Positions 22,757-31,637 of a stretch of 64,000 nucleotides of DNA are shown one piece after another. The stretch is from NCBI RefSeq assembly GCF_900105535.1, contig NZ_LT629779.1, positions 2,542,001 to 2,606,000 of the forward strand. The letters are read 5' to 3'. The stretch's first letter is position 1. Each line of letters starts with the position of its first letter. This DNA is from Pseudarthrobacter equi (GTDB lineage: Bacteria > Actinomycetota > Actinomycetes > Actinomycetales > Micrococcaceae). A program made the translations under genes and the position numbers. The notes under the pieces are model-generated. The model was not told the DNA's origin. It was given only the letters and a program-made list of their open reading frames with translations, and ran no database searches.

Positions 22757-23545
22757 GTGAAGGCACTCTCACAAAAGCGGCGTCACCCACTGGCAGCAAT
22801 AGCGCTGCTCCTGATGGGGCTACTCCTTACGGGTGGGCTGTACGCTGTGGCAACCACCGTCAACGAGGCCAAGGCTTCCACCACCACCTACAGTGCCAAC
22901 GACACTGAAGAAGGCGGCAAGCTCTTCGCGGCGAACTGCGCCACGTGCCACGGCATGGGTGCCAGCGGCACCGCTGACGGCCCTTCACTGGTGGGCGTTG
23001 GCGCCGCTGCTGTTGACTTCCAGGTGGGCACCGGCCGCATGCCGATGCAGATGAACGGACCGCAGGCCCTCAAGAAGCCCGCCCAGTTCAACGACGAGCA
23101 AACCCACCAGCTTTCAGCCTATGTCGCTTCCCTGGGCGCCGGCCCTGCAGTTCCTGAAGAGGACCTGGTGAACGGCGGCGGTGACGCAGCCGCCGGCGGT
23201 GAGCTGTTCCGCACCAACTGCGCCATGTGCCACAACGCCGCCGCTGCCGGTGGTGCCCTGACCCGTGGCAAGTTCGCACCGGCCCTCGCCGATGTTTCGG
23301 GTAAGCACATCTACGAAGCAATGGCGACCGGTCCGCAGAACATGCCGGTCTTCAGTGACTCGAACATCACCCCTGAAGGCAAGAAGGACATCATCACGTT
23401 CCTGAAGCAGATCGAAAGCACCGGTTCCCCGGGCGGAGCCGACCTCGGCTCGCTGGGTCCTGTTGCTGAAGGCCTCTTCGTTTGGGTTGCAGGCCTGGGC
23501 GTCATCATTGCCTTCACCATCTGGCTGACGTCCCGCACATCCTGA
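22757..23545 (+). CDS. qcrC: Diheme cytochrome c subunit of the bc1 complex
   Basis: A 262-residue membrane-anchored diheme cytochrome c. There is an N-terminal signal/anchor (residues 10-36) and two heme-binding CxxCH motifs (CATCHGMGASG about residue 60, CAMCHNAAAAGG about 157). A C-terminal membrane helix (LFVWVAGLGVIIAFTIWLT) closes it. This is the actinobacterial QcrC that replaces soluble cytochrome c and passes electrons directly to the CuA site of CtaC. The GTG start has AAGGAACC upstream. Confidence 0.96.
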   Translation: MKALSQKRRHPLAAIALLLMGLLLTGGLYAVATTVNEAKASTTTYSANDTEEGGKLFAANCATCHGMGASGTADGPSLVGVGAAAVDFQVGTGRMPMQMNGPQALKKPAQFNDEQTHQLSAYVASLGAGPAVPEEDLVNGGGDAAAGGELFRTNCAMCHNAAAAGGALTRGKFAPALADVSGKHIYEAMATGPQNMPVFSDSNITPEGKKDIITFLKQIESTGSPGGADLGSLGPVAEGLFVWVAGLGVIIAFTIWLTSRTS

Positions 23546-23643
23546 CGCGGTCCCCGCACCAAACTTTCTGCTGCAAAGTCCAGCAGGTTGATATTAGAAA
23601 CTAACCCGGCAGCCGCCGGGACGAGAGAAGGATGAGGCGAATT

Positions 23644-24714
23644 ATGGGCAACCATAGTGACGGCAGTCCGAACCACTCGGGCACCGTAGCTACGGCTGGT
23701 CAGAATGAGGTGGAGAAGTTCCAGGATCCTGGAATTCCCCCGCATCGTTTGCGCCTGGCTGACACGGATCCGAAGGCCGCAAAGCGGGCAGAACGGCAGG
23801 TCGCCTTACTATTTGGCATCTCTGTCGTTGGAACCCTGATCTTCCTGGTGGCGTACTTCGCCATCGACCTTGGCGAGGATTCCAACATCGCAACCATCCG
23901 GTTGCAGAATGCGCTCCTTGGTGTCGGCACGGCATTCGCCATGCTCGGTATCGGTACCGGCATCGTCCACTGGGCCAAGGCCCTGATGCCGGACCACGAA
24001 GTATCGGAAGAGCGCCACGCTATCCGCTACGAAGAGGACCGCCAGGCTGCAGTCCGCATCGTTGACGACATTGTGGAAGAGACCGGCATCAAGCGCCGCC
24101 CCCTGATCCGCAACACCCTCCTCGGCGCCGTGGCCCTCGCTCCGCTGCCCGCAGTGGCAATATTCGGCGATCTGGGCCCCCGGCCCGATAACAAGCTTGC
24201 CCACACCATGTGGGCACCGCAGGACGGCAAGCTCAAGCGCCTGGCCCGCGACCCCGACGGCACGCCGATCAAGGCGGCGGACGTCACCATCGGTTCGGCC
24301 TTCCACGTCATTCCCGAAGGCCTGAACGAACTCCACGAGGGCAAGCTCAACGAGAAGGCCAAGGCCGTTGTGCTGCTCATGCGCCTGGACCCGGCATCGC
24401 TGCATCCCTCTGAAGGCCGCGAGAACTGGGGATACAACGGCATCGTTGCGTACTCCAAGATCTGCACCCACGTTGGCTGCCCCGTTGCTCTTTACGAGCA
24501 GCAGACGCACCACCTGCTGTGCCCGTGCCACCAGTCCACCTTTGACCTCACTCAAGAGTGCAAGGTGATCTTCGGACCGGCCAGCCGCCCTCTCCCCCAG
24601 CTGCCCATCGCAGTTGATGACGAAGGCTACCTCGTCGCCACCAGCGACTTCCATGAACCTGTAGGACCGAGTTACTGGGAGCGTGATATGCATGAGCGCA
24701 GCAACAACAGCTGA
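23644..24714 (+). CDS. qcrA: Rieske iron-sulfur subunit of the bc1 complex
   Basis: A 356-residue QcrA. The N-terminal half has three membrane segments (about residues 60-80, 92-115 and 160-177), as in actinobacteria. The Rieske domain holds the [2Fe-2S] ligands in CTHVGCPVALYE and CPCHQST. It oxidises menaquinol together with QcrB and delivers one electron to QcrC. The ATG at 23644 is preferred over the ATG at 23632 because the ribosome-binding sequence (AAGGATGAGG) is well spaced for it; the longer form would add four residues. It overlaps qcrB by 23 bp. Confidence 0.94.
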   Translation: MGNHSDGSPNHSGTVATAGQNEVEKFQDPGIPPHRLRLADTDPKAAKRAERQVALLFGISVVGTLIFLVAYFAIDLGEDSNIATIRLQNALLGVGTAFAMLGIGTGIVHWAKALMPDHEVSEERHAIRYEEDRQAAVRIVDDIVEETGIKRRPLIRNTLLGAVALAPLPAVAIFGDLGPRPDNKLAHTMWAPQDGKLKRLARDPDGTPIKAADVTIGSAFHVIPEGLNELHEGKLNEKAKAVVLLMRLDPASLHPSEGRENWGYNGIVAYSKICTHVGCPVALYEQQTHHLLCPCHQSTFDLTQECKVIFGPASRPLPQLPIAVDDEGYLVATSDFHEPVGPSYWERDMHERSNNS

Positions 24715-26362
24715 GCCCGCTTTCGTCGCCAAAACCAAGGCAGGCCGGGTTACCGACTTCGTCGATTCCCGAGTTGGCGGTTCCGGAATCCTTCGGGAGT
24801 TCGGCCGAAAAGTCTTCCCCGACCACTGGTCCTTCATGTTCGGCGAGGTTGCTCTCTACTCGTTCGTAATCCTGCTGCTTTCGGGTACGTTCCTGACGTT
24901 CTTCTTCGACCCGTCCATGGCGGAGACCCACTACGACGGATCGTATGTGCCCCTCAAGGGCGTCGAAATGTCAGTGGCCTACAGCTCGTCGCTGAACATC
25001 TCCTTCGATATCCGTGGCGGCCTGTTCATGCGCCAGGTCCACCACTGGGCAGCCCTGCTGTTCGTGGCATCCATCGCCGTGCACATGCTCCGGGTGTTCT
25101 TCACCGGCGCATTCCGCCGTCCGCGTGAAATGAACTGGGTTGTGGGCTGCGTCCTGCTCATCTTGGCCATGGCTGCCGGCTTCACCGGCTACTCACTTCC
25201 TGACGACCTGCTCTCGGGCAACGGCCTGCGCATCATTGACGGCGTCATCAAGTCCATCCCGGTAGTTGGTACCTACATCTCCTTCTTCCTGTTCGGTGGA
25301 GAGTTCCCGGGAACGGCAATCATCAGCCGCCTCTACATGCTGCACATCCTGCTGGTGCCGGCGCTGATCCTCCTGATGATCGTGCTCCACCTCTTCATGG
25401 TTGTGGTTCACAAGCACACCCAGTACCCCGGCCCGGGCCGCAACGACAACAACGTTGTCGGCTACCCCCTTGGCCCCGTGTACGCAGCCAAGGCCGGCGG
25501 CTTCTTCTTCATCGTCTTCGGTGTCCTGGCACTGATGGCAGCGTTCTTCACCATCAACCCGATCTGGAACTACGGTCCCTACGATCCGTCCCCCGTTTCC
25601 GCCGGTACCCAGCCTGACTGGTATATCGGATTCGTGGACGGCGCGCTGCGCCTGATGCCCGGCACCTTTGGTGACTGGCACGTGGAGCAGACCTGGCTGG
25701 GCTTTGTCTTCACGTTCAATGTGCTGCTTCCCGCCCTGGTACCCGCCGGCATCCTGTTCACGGTGATGTTCACCTACCCGTGGATCGAACGCTGGATCAC
25801 CAAGGACAACCGCGAACACCACGTCCTGGACCGTCCCCGCAACGCCCCTACACGTACCGGCATTGGTGTTGCAGGTTTCATCTGGTACTGCGTCATGTGG
25901 GCGGCCGCCGGCTCTGACCTCATTGCCACGCACTTCCACGTGTCCCTCAACGACGTCACCTACTGGCTTCGTGCCCTGTTCTTCATCGGCCCGATCATCG
26001 GATTCATCGTTGCCAAGCGCGTCGCTCTTGCGCTCCAGCGCAAGGACCGCGAGATTGCACTTCACGGCCGGGAAACCGGACGCATCGTGCGCCTGCCCCA
26101 CGGTGAGTTCATCGAGGTTCACGCTCCGCTCGATGAGTACAAGCGCTACAAGCTCGTCGGTTTCGAGTCTCCTGAGGTTCTCCCCGCCGTGCCGAACGAG
26201 CATGGTGTGGTGACCGGCAACGAGAAGCGCCGCGCCTTCCTCTCCAAGTGGTTCTTTGAGGACCGCGTAGCTCCGGCTACACCCGCAGAGCTTGAAGCAG
26301 CCCATGGCCACGGCCACGCGGCAGTGGAAGCCTCTGAGGAAGCCAAGAGCCTGTCCCACTAG
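24692..26362 (+). CDS. qcrB: Cytochrome b subunit of the bc1 complex
   Basis: A 556-residue cytochrome b, larger than mitochondrial forms because of the actinobacterial C-terminal extension. Heme-ligand His pairs lie in HHWAALLFVASIAVHMLRVF and in the HILLVPALILLMIVLHLF helix. The Qo-site region corresponds to PEWY-like residues, here PDWYIGFVDG. The start is ATG at 24692 inside the end of qcrA; a GTG 9 bp upstream is a less likely start. It is the last gene of ctaE-qcrCAB and ends at a strong terminator. Confidence 0.95.
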   Translation: MSAATTAEPAFVAKTKAGRVTDFVDSRVGGSGILREFGRKVFPDHWSFMFGEVALYSFVILLLSGTFLTFFFDPSMAETHYDGSYVPLKGVEMSVAYSSSLNISFDIRGGLFMRQVHHWAALLFVASIAVHMLRVFFTGAFRRPREMNWVVGCVLLILAMAAGFTGYSLPDDLLSGNGLRIIDGVIKSIPVVGTYISFFLFGGEFPGTAIISRLYMLHILLVPALILLMIVLHLFMVVVHKHTQYPGPGRNDNNVVGYPLGPVYAAKAGGFFFIVFGVLALMAAFFTINPIWNYGPYDPSPVSAGTQPDWYIGFVDGALRLMPGTFGDWHVEQTWLGFVFTFNVLLPALVPAGILFTVMFTYPWIERWITKDNREHHVLDRPRNAPTRTGIGVAGFIWYCVMWAAAGSDLIATHFHVSLNDVTYWLRALFFIGPIIGFIVAKRVALALQRKDREIALHGRETGRIVRLPHGEFIEVHAPLDEYKRYKLVGFESPEVLPAVPNEHGVVTGNEKRRAFLSKWFFEDRVAPATPAELEAAHGHGHAAVEASEEAKSLSH

Positions 26363-26382
26363 GTTCACCCAGACACCAAACT

Positions 26383-26425
26383 GAGCAGGGCCCGGTCCAA
26401 ATTGGACCGGGCCCTGCTCTGTTTA
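26383..26425. terminator. Bidirectional terminator between qcrB and gntR
   Basis: An almost perfect dyad with 18-bp arms (GAGCAGGGCCCGGTCCAA and complement) followed by TGTTTAG. It separates the converging respiratory operon and regulator gene. Confidence 0.85.
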
Positions 26426-26487
26426 GTTTCACGTCCAGGTGGCCGCAGCACCGGGACTTGGTGGGGCCAGTCCCCTGCGCGGCCCGC

Positions 26488-27258
26488 CTAGAGGTTACGC
26501 GCCCGACGTGCCCCGGGGCGCTGCAGGGGCACCCAGAGCTTGTAGCGGTCTGCGCGGTAGTAGGAAACGGAGTAGTCCACCATGGAGCGGGCCACAAAGG
26601 CGTGCCGTTGGATCTTCAACAGCGGTGATCCCACTTCCACGTTGAGCAGGCGCGCCGTGGACGGGGACGCTGCGGTCGCCTCGATCATGTCCTCACCCCA
26701 CTCCATGACCAGGCCGAACTGTTCGCTCAGGACGTTGTACAAGGAAGTGGGCGGCTCGCCGTCGAGGAGGCCCGGGACGCGGTGGGCGGGGATGAAGTTC
26801 TCATCCACGCTCATTGGCTCCCCGTCCGCCAGCAGGAGCCTGCGGAAACGCACCAGCGGAGTGCCCTCGTCCAGCTGCAGTTCGCGGGCGAGGAACGCGC
26901 TGGCACCGATCTGCTCGAAGCTGAGGACCTTAGCCGCGGGCACCATGCCACGGCGCTGCATTTCCTCGCTGTAGGAGGTGAGCTTGACCTGGAGGTCAAG
27001 CTTTGGACGGCGGACAAAGGTACCCAGGCCAACAACGCGTTCGATGACTTCCTCGCCTACCAGTGCATCGATGGCTTGGCGGACTGTCATCCGGGCAAGA
27101 CCGAAGCGTTCGGCCAAGTCGCGTTCTGAAGGCAGTGCCGAACCCGGTGGGCATGCCTCCGCGATGTAGGCGCGCAGGATCTCCCGCAATTGAATGTAGA
27201 TGGCGATACCGCTGGTGCGGTCTATGTCGCCCTTGATGGTCTTGGCTGCAGCCGCCAT
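26488..27258 (-). CDS. GntR-family regulator, HutC/DasR subfamily
   Basis: A 256-residue regulator. The winged HTH lies at residues 15-85 (YIQLREILRAYIAEACPPGS, then LPSERDLAERFGLARMTVRQ) and a UTRA effector domain at about 100-245. DasR/NagR-type members bind phosphorylated amino sugars and control N-acetylglucosamine use and PTS genes. Here the regulator diverges from ptsH (HPr), and the gap holds a palindrome matching the core of the DasR dre site, so self-regulation and control of ptsH are likely. The ligand is inferred. No nag genes are in the window. Confidence 0.88.
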   Translation of the reverse strand: MAAAAKTIKGDIDRTSGIAIYIQLREILRAYIAEACPPGSALPSERDLAERFGLARMTVRQAIDALVGEEVIERVVGLGTFVRRPKLDLQVKLTSYSEEMQRRGMVPAAKVLSFEQIGASAFLARELQLDEGTPLVRFRRLLLADGEPMSVDENFIPAHRVPGLLDGEPPTSLYNVLSEQFGLVMEWGEDMIEATAASPSTARLLNVEVGSPLLKIQRHAFVARSMVDYSVSYYRADRYKLWVPLQRPGARRARNL

Positions 27259-27300
27259 GAGTCCGCCTTTTCCTGCTTGACGCCACCTCTAATCGTAGGT

Positions 27301-27315
27301 CAGGTCTAGACCAGC
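27301..27315. promoter_or_regulatory. dre-like operator (AGGTCTAGACCA) between gntR and ptsH
   Basis: The 10-bp perfect palindrome GGTCTAGACC (27303-27312) extended to AGGTCTAGACCA is the centre of the DasR/NagR consensus. It is 43 bp from the gntR start and about 50 bp before the ptsH -10 candidate. Confidence 0.7.
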
Positions 27316-27363
27316 TGTGTTCCCGCAGCTGATTTCGTGGAGGCAGCGCCGGGCCGCCGGATA

Positions 27364-27369
27364 TATATT
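27364..27369 (+). promoter_or_regulatory. Candidate -10 box (TATATT) for ptsH
   Basis: It lies in an AT-rich patch (ATATATATTT) of an otherwise GC-rich gap, about 60 nt before the TTG start of ptsH. The -35 is unclear. Confidence 0.35.
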
Positions 27370-27427
27370 TGGGCAGGAAGATTTACGCGACAGACGGACG
27401 GGTCCGTCAAGACGAAGGAGTCCCCCT

Positions 27428-27739
27428 TTGCCATCACACAAGGCCATGGTCACGGCTTCTGTAGGCCTTCATGCAAGGCCAGCGGCCGACTTTGTCCGGG
27501 CCGTCATGGACACGGGCCTTCCCGTGGTCATTGCCAAGGACGGCAACCCGGGCGTCGATGCGCGGTCGCTGCTTCAGGTGATGGCTGCCGATTTCCAGCA
27601 CGGCTGCACAGTGGAGCTCACGGTCCGCGAGACAGCCTTGGATGGGCCTGGAAGCGCGGAAAATGCCGCGGGGGTCCTCCAGTTCCTCGGGGACCTCCTC
27701 GCGGCGCAGGGAGCCCTCCAGCCCGCCGCTCGGCACTAG
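27428..27739 (+). CDS. ptsH: Phosphocarrier protein HPr of the PTS
   Basis: A 103-residue HPr. With the TTG start at 27428 the active His falls exactly at position 15 (SVGLHARPAADFV), as in classical HPr, and AAGGAG stands 7 nt upstream; both decide the start. The regulatory serine region is DARSLLQVM (Ser47). HPr relays phosphate from enzyme I to sugar-specific PTS enzymes. The C-terminal tail is slightly longer than usual. Its pairing with a DasR-type regulator and dre site suggests amino-sugar control. Confidence 0.9.
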   Translation: MPSHKAMVTASVGLHARPAADFVRAVMDTGLPVVIAKDGNPGVDARSLLQVMAADFQHGCTVELTVRETALDGPGSAENAAGVLQFLGDLLAAQGALQPAARH

Positions 27740-27806
27740 CCCGGCACCAGGCCGAACCAGCCCCGGAACCAGCCTGATTCAGTCCCGAACAAACTGGCCC
27801 AGACAC

Positions 27807-27848
27807 AACGACGCCGGCCCCCACCAAAAGGTGGGGGCCGGCGTCGTT
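27807..27848. terminator. Bidirectional terminator between ptsH and ctaF
   Basis: Perfect 19-bp arms (AACGACGCCGGCCCCCACC and complement) with an AAAA loop, followed by ATTAAG. It serves both converging transcripts. Confidence 0.9.
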
Positions 27849-27862
27849 ATTAAGTGTGTTGC

Positions 27863-28264
27863 CTAGTGGGCGTGGTCCCCACGGCTGTATTCGTATACCC
27901 AGCCAACAAGCGCTACGACCGCAAGGCCGGCAGCAATGAAGACAATCCAGAACCCAACAGCCAGGCCGAGGAACCCGGTGGCGCAAGCCAGGCCGAGGAC
28001 CAGGGGCCACCAGCTCCAGGGGCTGAAGTGCCCCTGCTCGCCGGCGCCTTCGTGGATCTCAGCGTCGCTGCGGTCCTCGGGGCGCATGCCCACGCGCTTG
28101 GCGGTGAAGCCAAGGTACGCGCCGATCATGCCGGCCAGTCCGCCTACGAGCAGGACACCGAGGGTGCCGACCCACTCGTTCCAGTGCGTCAGGAACCCGT
28201 ACACGATGGAGACAGGGATGAAGAAGAAGACTCCCGATCCAAAGATCCAAGATTCGATTTTCAC
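27863..28264 (-). CDS. ctaF: Cytochrome c oxidase subunit IV (actinobacterial type)
   Basis: A 133-residue protein with four membrane segments in two pairs: residues 5-25 and 31-52, a polar loop ([20 protein letters not shown]), then about 83-103 and 104-122. This is the layout of actinobacterial subunit IV of the aa3 oxidase. It directly follows ctaD (4-bp overlap), the standard ctaC-ctaD-ctaF order, and ends at a strong terminator. Confidence 0.92.
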   Translation of the reverse strand: MKIESWIFGSGVFFFIPVSIVYGFLTHWNEWVGTLGVLLVGGLAGMIGAYLGFTAKRVGMRPEDRSDAEIHEGAGEQGHFSPWSWWPLVLGLACATGFLGLAVGFWIVFIAAGLAVVALVGWVYEYSRGDHAH

Positions 28265-29988
28265 TGTGCGGTGTCCTTCTGGTCGGCGTTGCCGAGAACG
28301 CTGGCCGCAGGTGCCGGCGAATCGACGGTGTGGACCTGGCGCAGTTCAGGGTGGTGCAGGTCCAGGGCGGGGCGCTCCGAACGGATCCGGGGCAGCGAGG
28401 TGAAGTTGTGGCGCGGCGGCGGGCAGGACGTGGCCCATTCGAGGGAGGCACCGAAGCCCCAAGGGTCATCAACCTGCACCCTTTCGGCCTTCCGCCACGT
28501 GATGTAGACGTTCCAGAAGAACGGAATCAGCGAGGCGCCGAGGACGAAGGACGCCACAGTCGAGAACTGGTTCATCCAGGTGAAGTTATCTTCCACCAGG
28601 TAGTCGGCGTAGCGGCGGGGCATGCCCTCGACACCGAGCCAGTGCTGGATGAGGAACGTGCCGTGGAAGCCCAGGAACAGGAGCCAGAAGTGGATCTTGC
28701 CGAGGCGCTCGTTGAGCATCTTTCCGGTCCACTTGGGCCACCAGAAGTAGAAGCCGGCGAACATGGCGAACACCACGGTTCCGAAGACCACGTAGTGGAA
28801 GTGCGCCACCACGAAGTAGGAGTCCGAGACGTGGAAGTCGAGCGGAGGCGAGGCCAGGATGATGCCGGTGAGGCCACCGAAGAGGAACGTCACGAGGAAC
28901 CCGATACTCCAGAGCATGGGGGTTTCAAACGTGATGGAACCGCGCCACATGGTGCCGATCCAGTTGAAGAACTTCACGCCGGTCGGAACAGCGATGAGCA
29001 TCGTCATGAAGGCGAAGAACGGCAGCAGCACCGAGCCGGTGACGTACATGTGGTGGGCCCACACCGTCACGGACAGTGCGGCGATGGCGATCGTGGCGTA
29101 AACGAGGCCCTTGTAGCCGAAGATCGGCTTGCGGCTGAACACCGGGAAGATCTCAGACACGATGCCGAAGAACGGCAGCGCGATGATGTACACCTCGGGG
29201 TGGCCGAAGAACCAGAACAGGTGCTGCCAGAGGACGGCACCGCCGTTTTCGGGATCGAAGATGTGTGCACCAAACCTGCGGTCGGCGCCCAGGGCGAACA
29301 GTGCGGCGGCCAGCGGGGGGAACGCCATCAGGACCAGGATGGCCGTGATCAGGGTGTTCCAGGTGAAGATCGGCATGCGCCACATGGTCATGCCCGGGGC
29401 GCGCATGCAGATGATGGTGGTGATGAAGTTGACCGCACCGAGGATGGTTCCGAAGCCGGAGAGCGCCAGGCCGAAGACCCACAGGTCACCGCCGATGCCG
29501 GGGCTGAATGTGGTGTTCGACAGTGGTGCGTAGGCGAACCAGCCGAAAGATGCCGCACCCTGCGGGGTGATGAAGCCGGACACCGCAATGGTGGAACCGA
29601 AGAGGAAGAACCAGAAGGCCAGGGCGTTCAGACGCGGGAATGCGACGTCGGGGGCGCCGATCTGGAGCGGCATGATGACGTTGGCGAAGCCCGCGAACAG
29701 CGGGGTGGCGAACATCAGGAGCATGACCGTGCCGTGCATGGTGAACAGCTGGTTGTACTGTTCCTTCGTCTGCAGGATCTGCATGCCGGGCTCGAAGAGT
29801 TCGGCACGGATGAGCAGCGCCATGACGCCGCCGAGGCAGAAGAAGACGAACGAGGCGATCAGGTACATGTACCCGATGGTCTTGTGGTCAGTGGAGGTGA
29901 TCCAGTTGACGACGATGCGTCCCTTGGATTTGGGTACCACCGGAGCCTGCAGGGCTCCTGTGGGTGCGGATTGAGTGTACGTAGCCAC
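28261..29988 (-). CDS. ctaD: Cytochrome c oxidase subunit I
   Basis: A 575-residue heme-copper oxidase catalytic subunit with twelve membrane helices. Visible signatures are the CuB/proton-channel segment [17 protein letters not shown], the His pair in [11 protein letters not shown], and the heme a/a3 ligands in [14 protein letters not shown]. The enzyme reduces oxygen to water, pumping protons, with electrons from CtaC. The C-terminus is extended and cytosolic. It starts 10 bp after ctaC and overlaps ctaF by 4 bp. Confidence 0.97.
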   Translation of the reverse strand: MATYTQSAPTGALQAPVVPKSKGRIVVNWITSTDHKTIGYMYLIASFVFFCLGGVMALLIRAELFEPGMQILQTKEQYNQLFTMHGTVMLLMFATPLFAGFANVIMPLQIGAPDVAFPRLNALAFWFFLFGSTIAVSGFITPQGAASFGWFAYAPLSNTTFSPGIGGDLWVFGLALSGFGTILGAVNFITTIICMRAPGMTMWRMPIFTWNTLITAILVLMAFPPLAAALFALGADRRFGAHIFDPENGGAVLWQHLFWFFGHPEVYIIALPFFGIVSEIFPVFSRKPIFGYKGLVYATIAIAALSVTVWAHHMYVTGSVLLPFFAFMTMLIAVPTGVKFFNWIGTMWRGSITFETPMLWSIGFLVTFLFGGLTGIILASPPLDFHVSDSYFVVAHFHYVVFGTVVFAMFAGFYFWWPKWTGKMLNERLGKIHFWLLFLGFHGTFLIQHWLGVEGMPRRYADYLVEDNFTWMNQFSTVASFVLGASLIPFFWNVYITWRKAERVQVDDPWGFGASLEWATSCPPPRHNFTSLPRIRSERPALDLHHPELRQVHTVDSPAPAASVLGNADQKDTAQ

Positions 29989-29998
29989 GTCGCTCCCC

Positions 29999-30871
29999 TT
30001 ACTTAATTTCGTTCAGGTTAGGGTTGCGGTCGTACTCCACGCCCAGCAGCCCGGTGTTGCCGGCTGCCTTCAGCCCGTCCATGTGGGCCTGGAATTCAGA
30101 TTCCGACACCACCTTGACGCGGAACAGCATTTCGGAGTGGTACTCGCCGCAGAGTTCGGCACACTTGCCGTCGTAGGTGCCCTCTTTAGTGGGGGTGAAC
30201 CTGATGTAGTTGGTCTTTCCGGGGATCATGTCGCGCTTCTGCAGGAAGGCGGGAACCCAGAACGAGTGGATAACGTCGCGGGCGTTGAGCTCGAGGTCAA
30301 CGGACTTGTTCACCGGCAAGTACAGCGTGGGGAGCTGTTCCTTGTCGATGGTGTTGCCGGTCAGGTGCGCCTGGACACCGGCTTCGTGGAGGTCTTCCTG
30401 GATGACGTCGCCGGACTTGTAGTTGAAGTCCCAGGCCCACTGCTTGCCGCGGACGTCAACTACGACGTCGGCCGGCTGGGAGCGGTCATCAATGGCCTGC
30501 TGGTCACGGTCGGTGAAGTAGAAGAACACCAGGACCATGAAGATCGGGATGGTCAGGTAGAAGACCTCAAGGGGAAGGTTGAAACTGGTCTGCCGGGGGA
30601 AACCAACGGTCCCCTTGCGGCGGCGGTACGCCACCAGGCACCAGATGATGAGGCCCCAGGTAATGGTGCCCACCACCAGCGCGGCAATCCATGAGTTGAC
30701 CCAGAGGTCCATGATGCGGTCGGTGTTGCTGGTGGTGCCGCGTTCAGTCGGCAGCCACCCCTTCTCTACCTCTGGCGAACATCCGGTCAAAACCAACGCG
30801 CCGGCAATTGCCAAGCCAGTGATCGTTGTGATCGTTTTGCGTCGGCTGCCGGTTCGGTTCTGCGAACTCAC
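29999..30871 (-). CDS. ctaC: Cytochrome c oxidase subunit II
   Basis: A 290-residue subunit II. The signal peptide ends in a lipobox (LVLTGC, lipidated Cys near residue 31). Two membrane helices follow (about 60-80 and 100-122), then a cupredoxin domain with the CuA ligands in [12 protein letters not shown] and an upstream His in DVIHSFWVP. It accepts electrons from QcrC. The GTG start has GGAAGGGCC upstream. It heads ctaC-ctaD-ctaF. Confidence 0.96.
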   Translation of the reverse strand: MSSQNRTGSRRKTITTITGLAIAGALVLTGCSPEVEKGWLPTERGTTSNTDRIMDLWVNSWIAALVVGTITWGLIIWCLVAYRRRKGTVGFPRQTSFNLPLEVFYLTIPIFMVLVFFYFTDRDQQAIDDRSQPADVVVDVRGKQWAWDFNYKSGDVIQEDLHEAGVQAHLTGNTIDKEQLPTLYLPVNKSVDLELNARDVIHSFWVPAFLQKRDMIPGKTNYIRFTPTKEGTYDGKCAELCGEYHSEMLFRVKVVSESEFQAHMDGLKAAGNTGLLGVEYDRNPNLNEIK

Positions 30872-31058
30872 AGACGGCCCTTCCTACTTGTTGCTGTTGT
30901 CCGGGCAGCCATCGGCGGCCCCGGGCACACTAAAAGTTTTACTACTCGGTGTAGAGCTTACCGCTCCCCCGGACGTTTCGCCCACATGTCGGCGCCGCGC
31001 CTCCCAGCCAATCTTGTTGGCAGGAGACACGGCGCAGGCATACGGCAAAATGACCGGC

Positions 31059-31445
31059 TTAGTGGAAGGAATCTCCACAGGCGCAGGAGCCACCGGCATT
31101 GGGGTTGTCGATGGTGAATCCCTGCTTGGAAATGGTGTCTTCGAAGTCGATGCTGGCGCCGCTGAGGTACGGAACGCTCATCTTGTCCACCACGACCTCG
31201 ACACCGTCGTAATCACGTACGGCGTCGCCGTCGAGAATCCGCTCGTCGAAGTACAGCTGGTAGATCAGGCCGGAGCAGCCGCCGGGCTGCACGGCAACCC
31301 GAAGGCGCAAATCCGTGCGGCCTTCCTGTTCGAGAAGGCTGCGTACCTTGCCTGCGGCGACATCGGTCAGGTTGACCTCGTGGACCGGCAGTTCGCCGGA
31401 TTCGCTGGTGGTTGCGGTGCTGTTCTCATTGGTTGCGGTGCTCAT
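31059..31445 (-). CDS. erpA: Iron-sulfur cluster insertion protein ErpA/IscA
   Basis: A 128-residue A-type carrier. The three cluster-binding cysteines are in QPGGCSGLIYQL and the C-terminal GGSCACGDSFH. Residues 1-20 are a Ser/Thr-rich extension typical of actinobacterial members. It delivers [4Fe-4S] or [2Fe-2S] clusters to apo-proteins, possibly including the neighbouring respiratory proteins, though that link is only positional. A GAAGG ribosome-binding site precedes the ATG. The 187-bp gap to ctaC holds the ctaC promoter region but no gene. Confidence 0.93.
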   Translation of the reverse strand: MSTATNENSTATTSESGELPVHEVNLTDVAAGKVRSLLEQEGRTDLRLRVAVQPGGCSGLIYQLYFDERILDGDAVRDYDGVEVVVDKMSVPYLSGASIDFEDTISKQGFTIDNPNAGGSCACGDSFH

Positions 31446-31574
31446 TGGCCTACCTTCTTGGGACGGGTCCTGGCGGCTCCGCTTCTGCGGTGCCTGCCCC
31501 TACGGATTGGGTATGGGCTATAGCTACATGCTACGTCGGACAGCCTTGTAGCTCTAACTCCTGACGTAACCATG

Positions 31575-31620
31575 AAAGGGCTCCCGTTGTTCCCTGGGCC
31601 GCTTGGCGGCGGGAGCCCTG
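31575..31620 (-). terminator. Probable terminator after the dipeptidase gene
   Basis: Arms AGGGCTCCCG and CGGGAGCCCT with a 23-nt loop that can form its own small hairpin, followed on the minus strand by TTTC. Confidence 0.6.
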
Positions 31621-31637
31621 CCCGACTGTCAGCGGAA

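Noticed and set aside
28330..30006. 558-codon open frame opposite ctaD
   Set aside because: It is the exact antisense shadow of the conserved subunit I gene; its product is low-complexity and rich in Glu, Gly, Arg and His, as expected from GC-rich codon bias.
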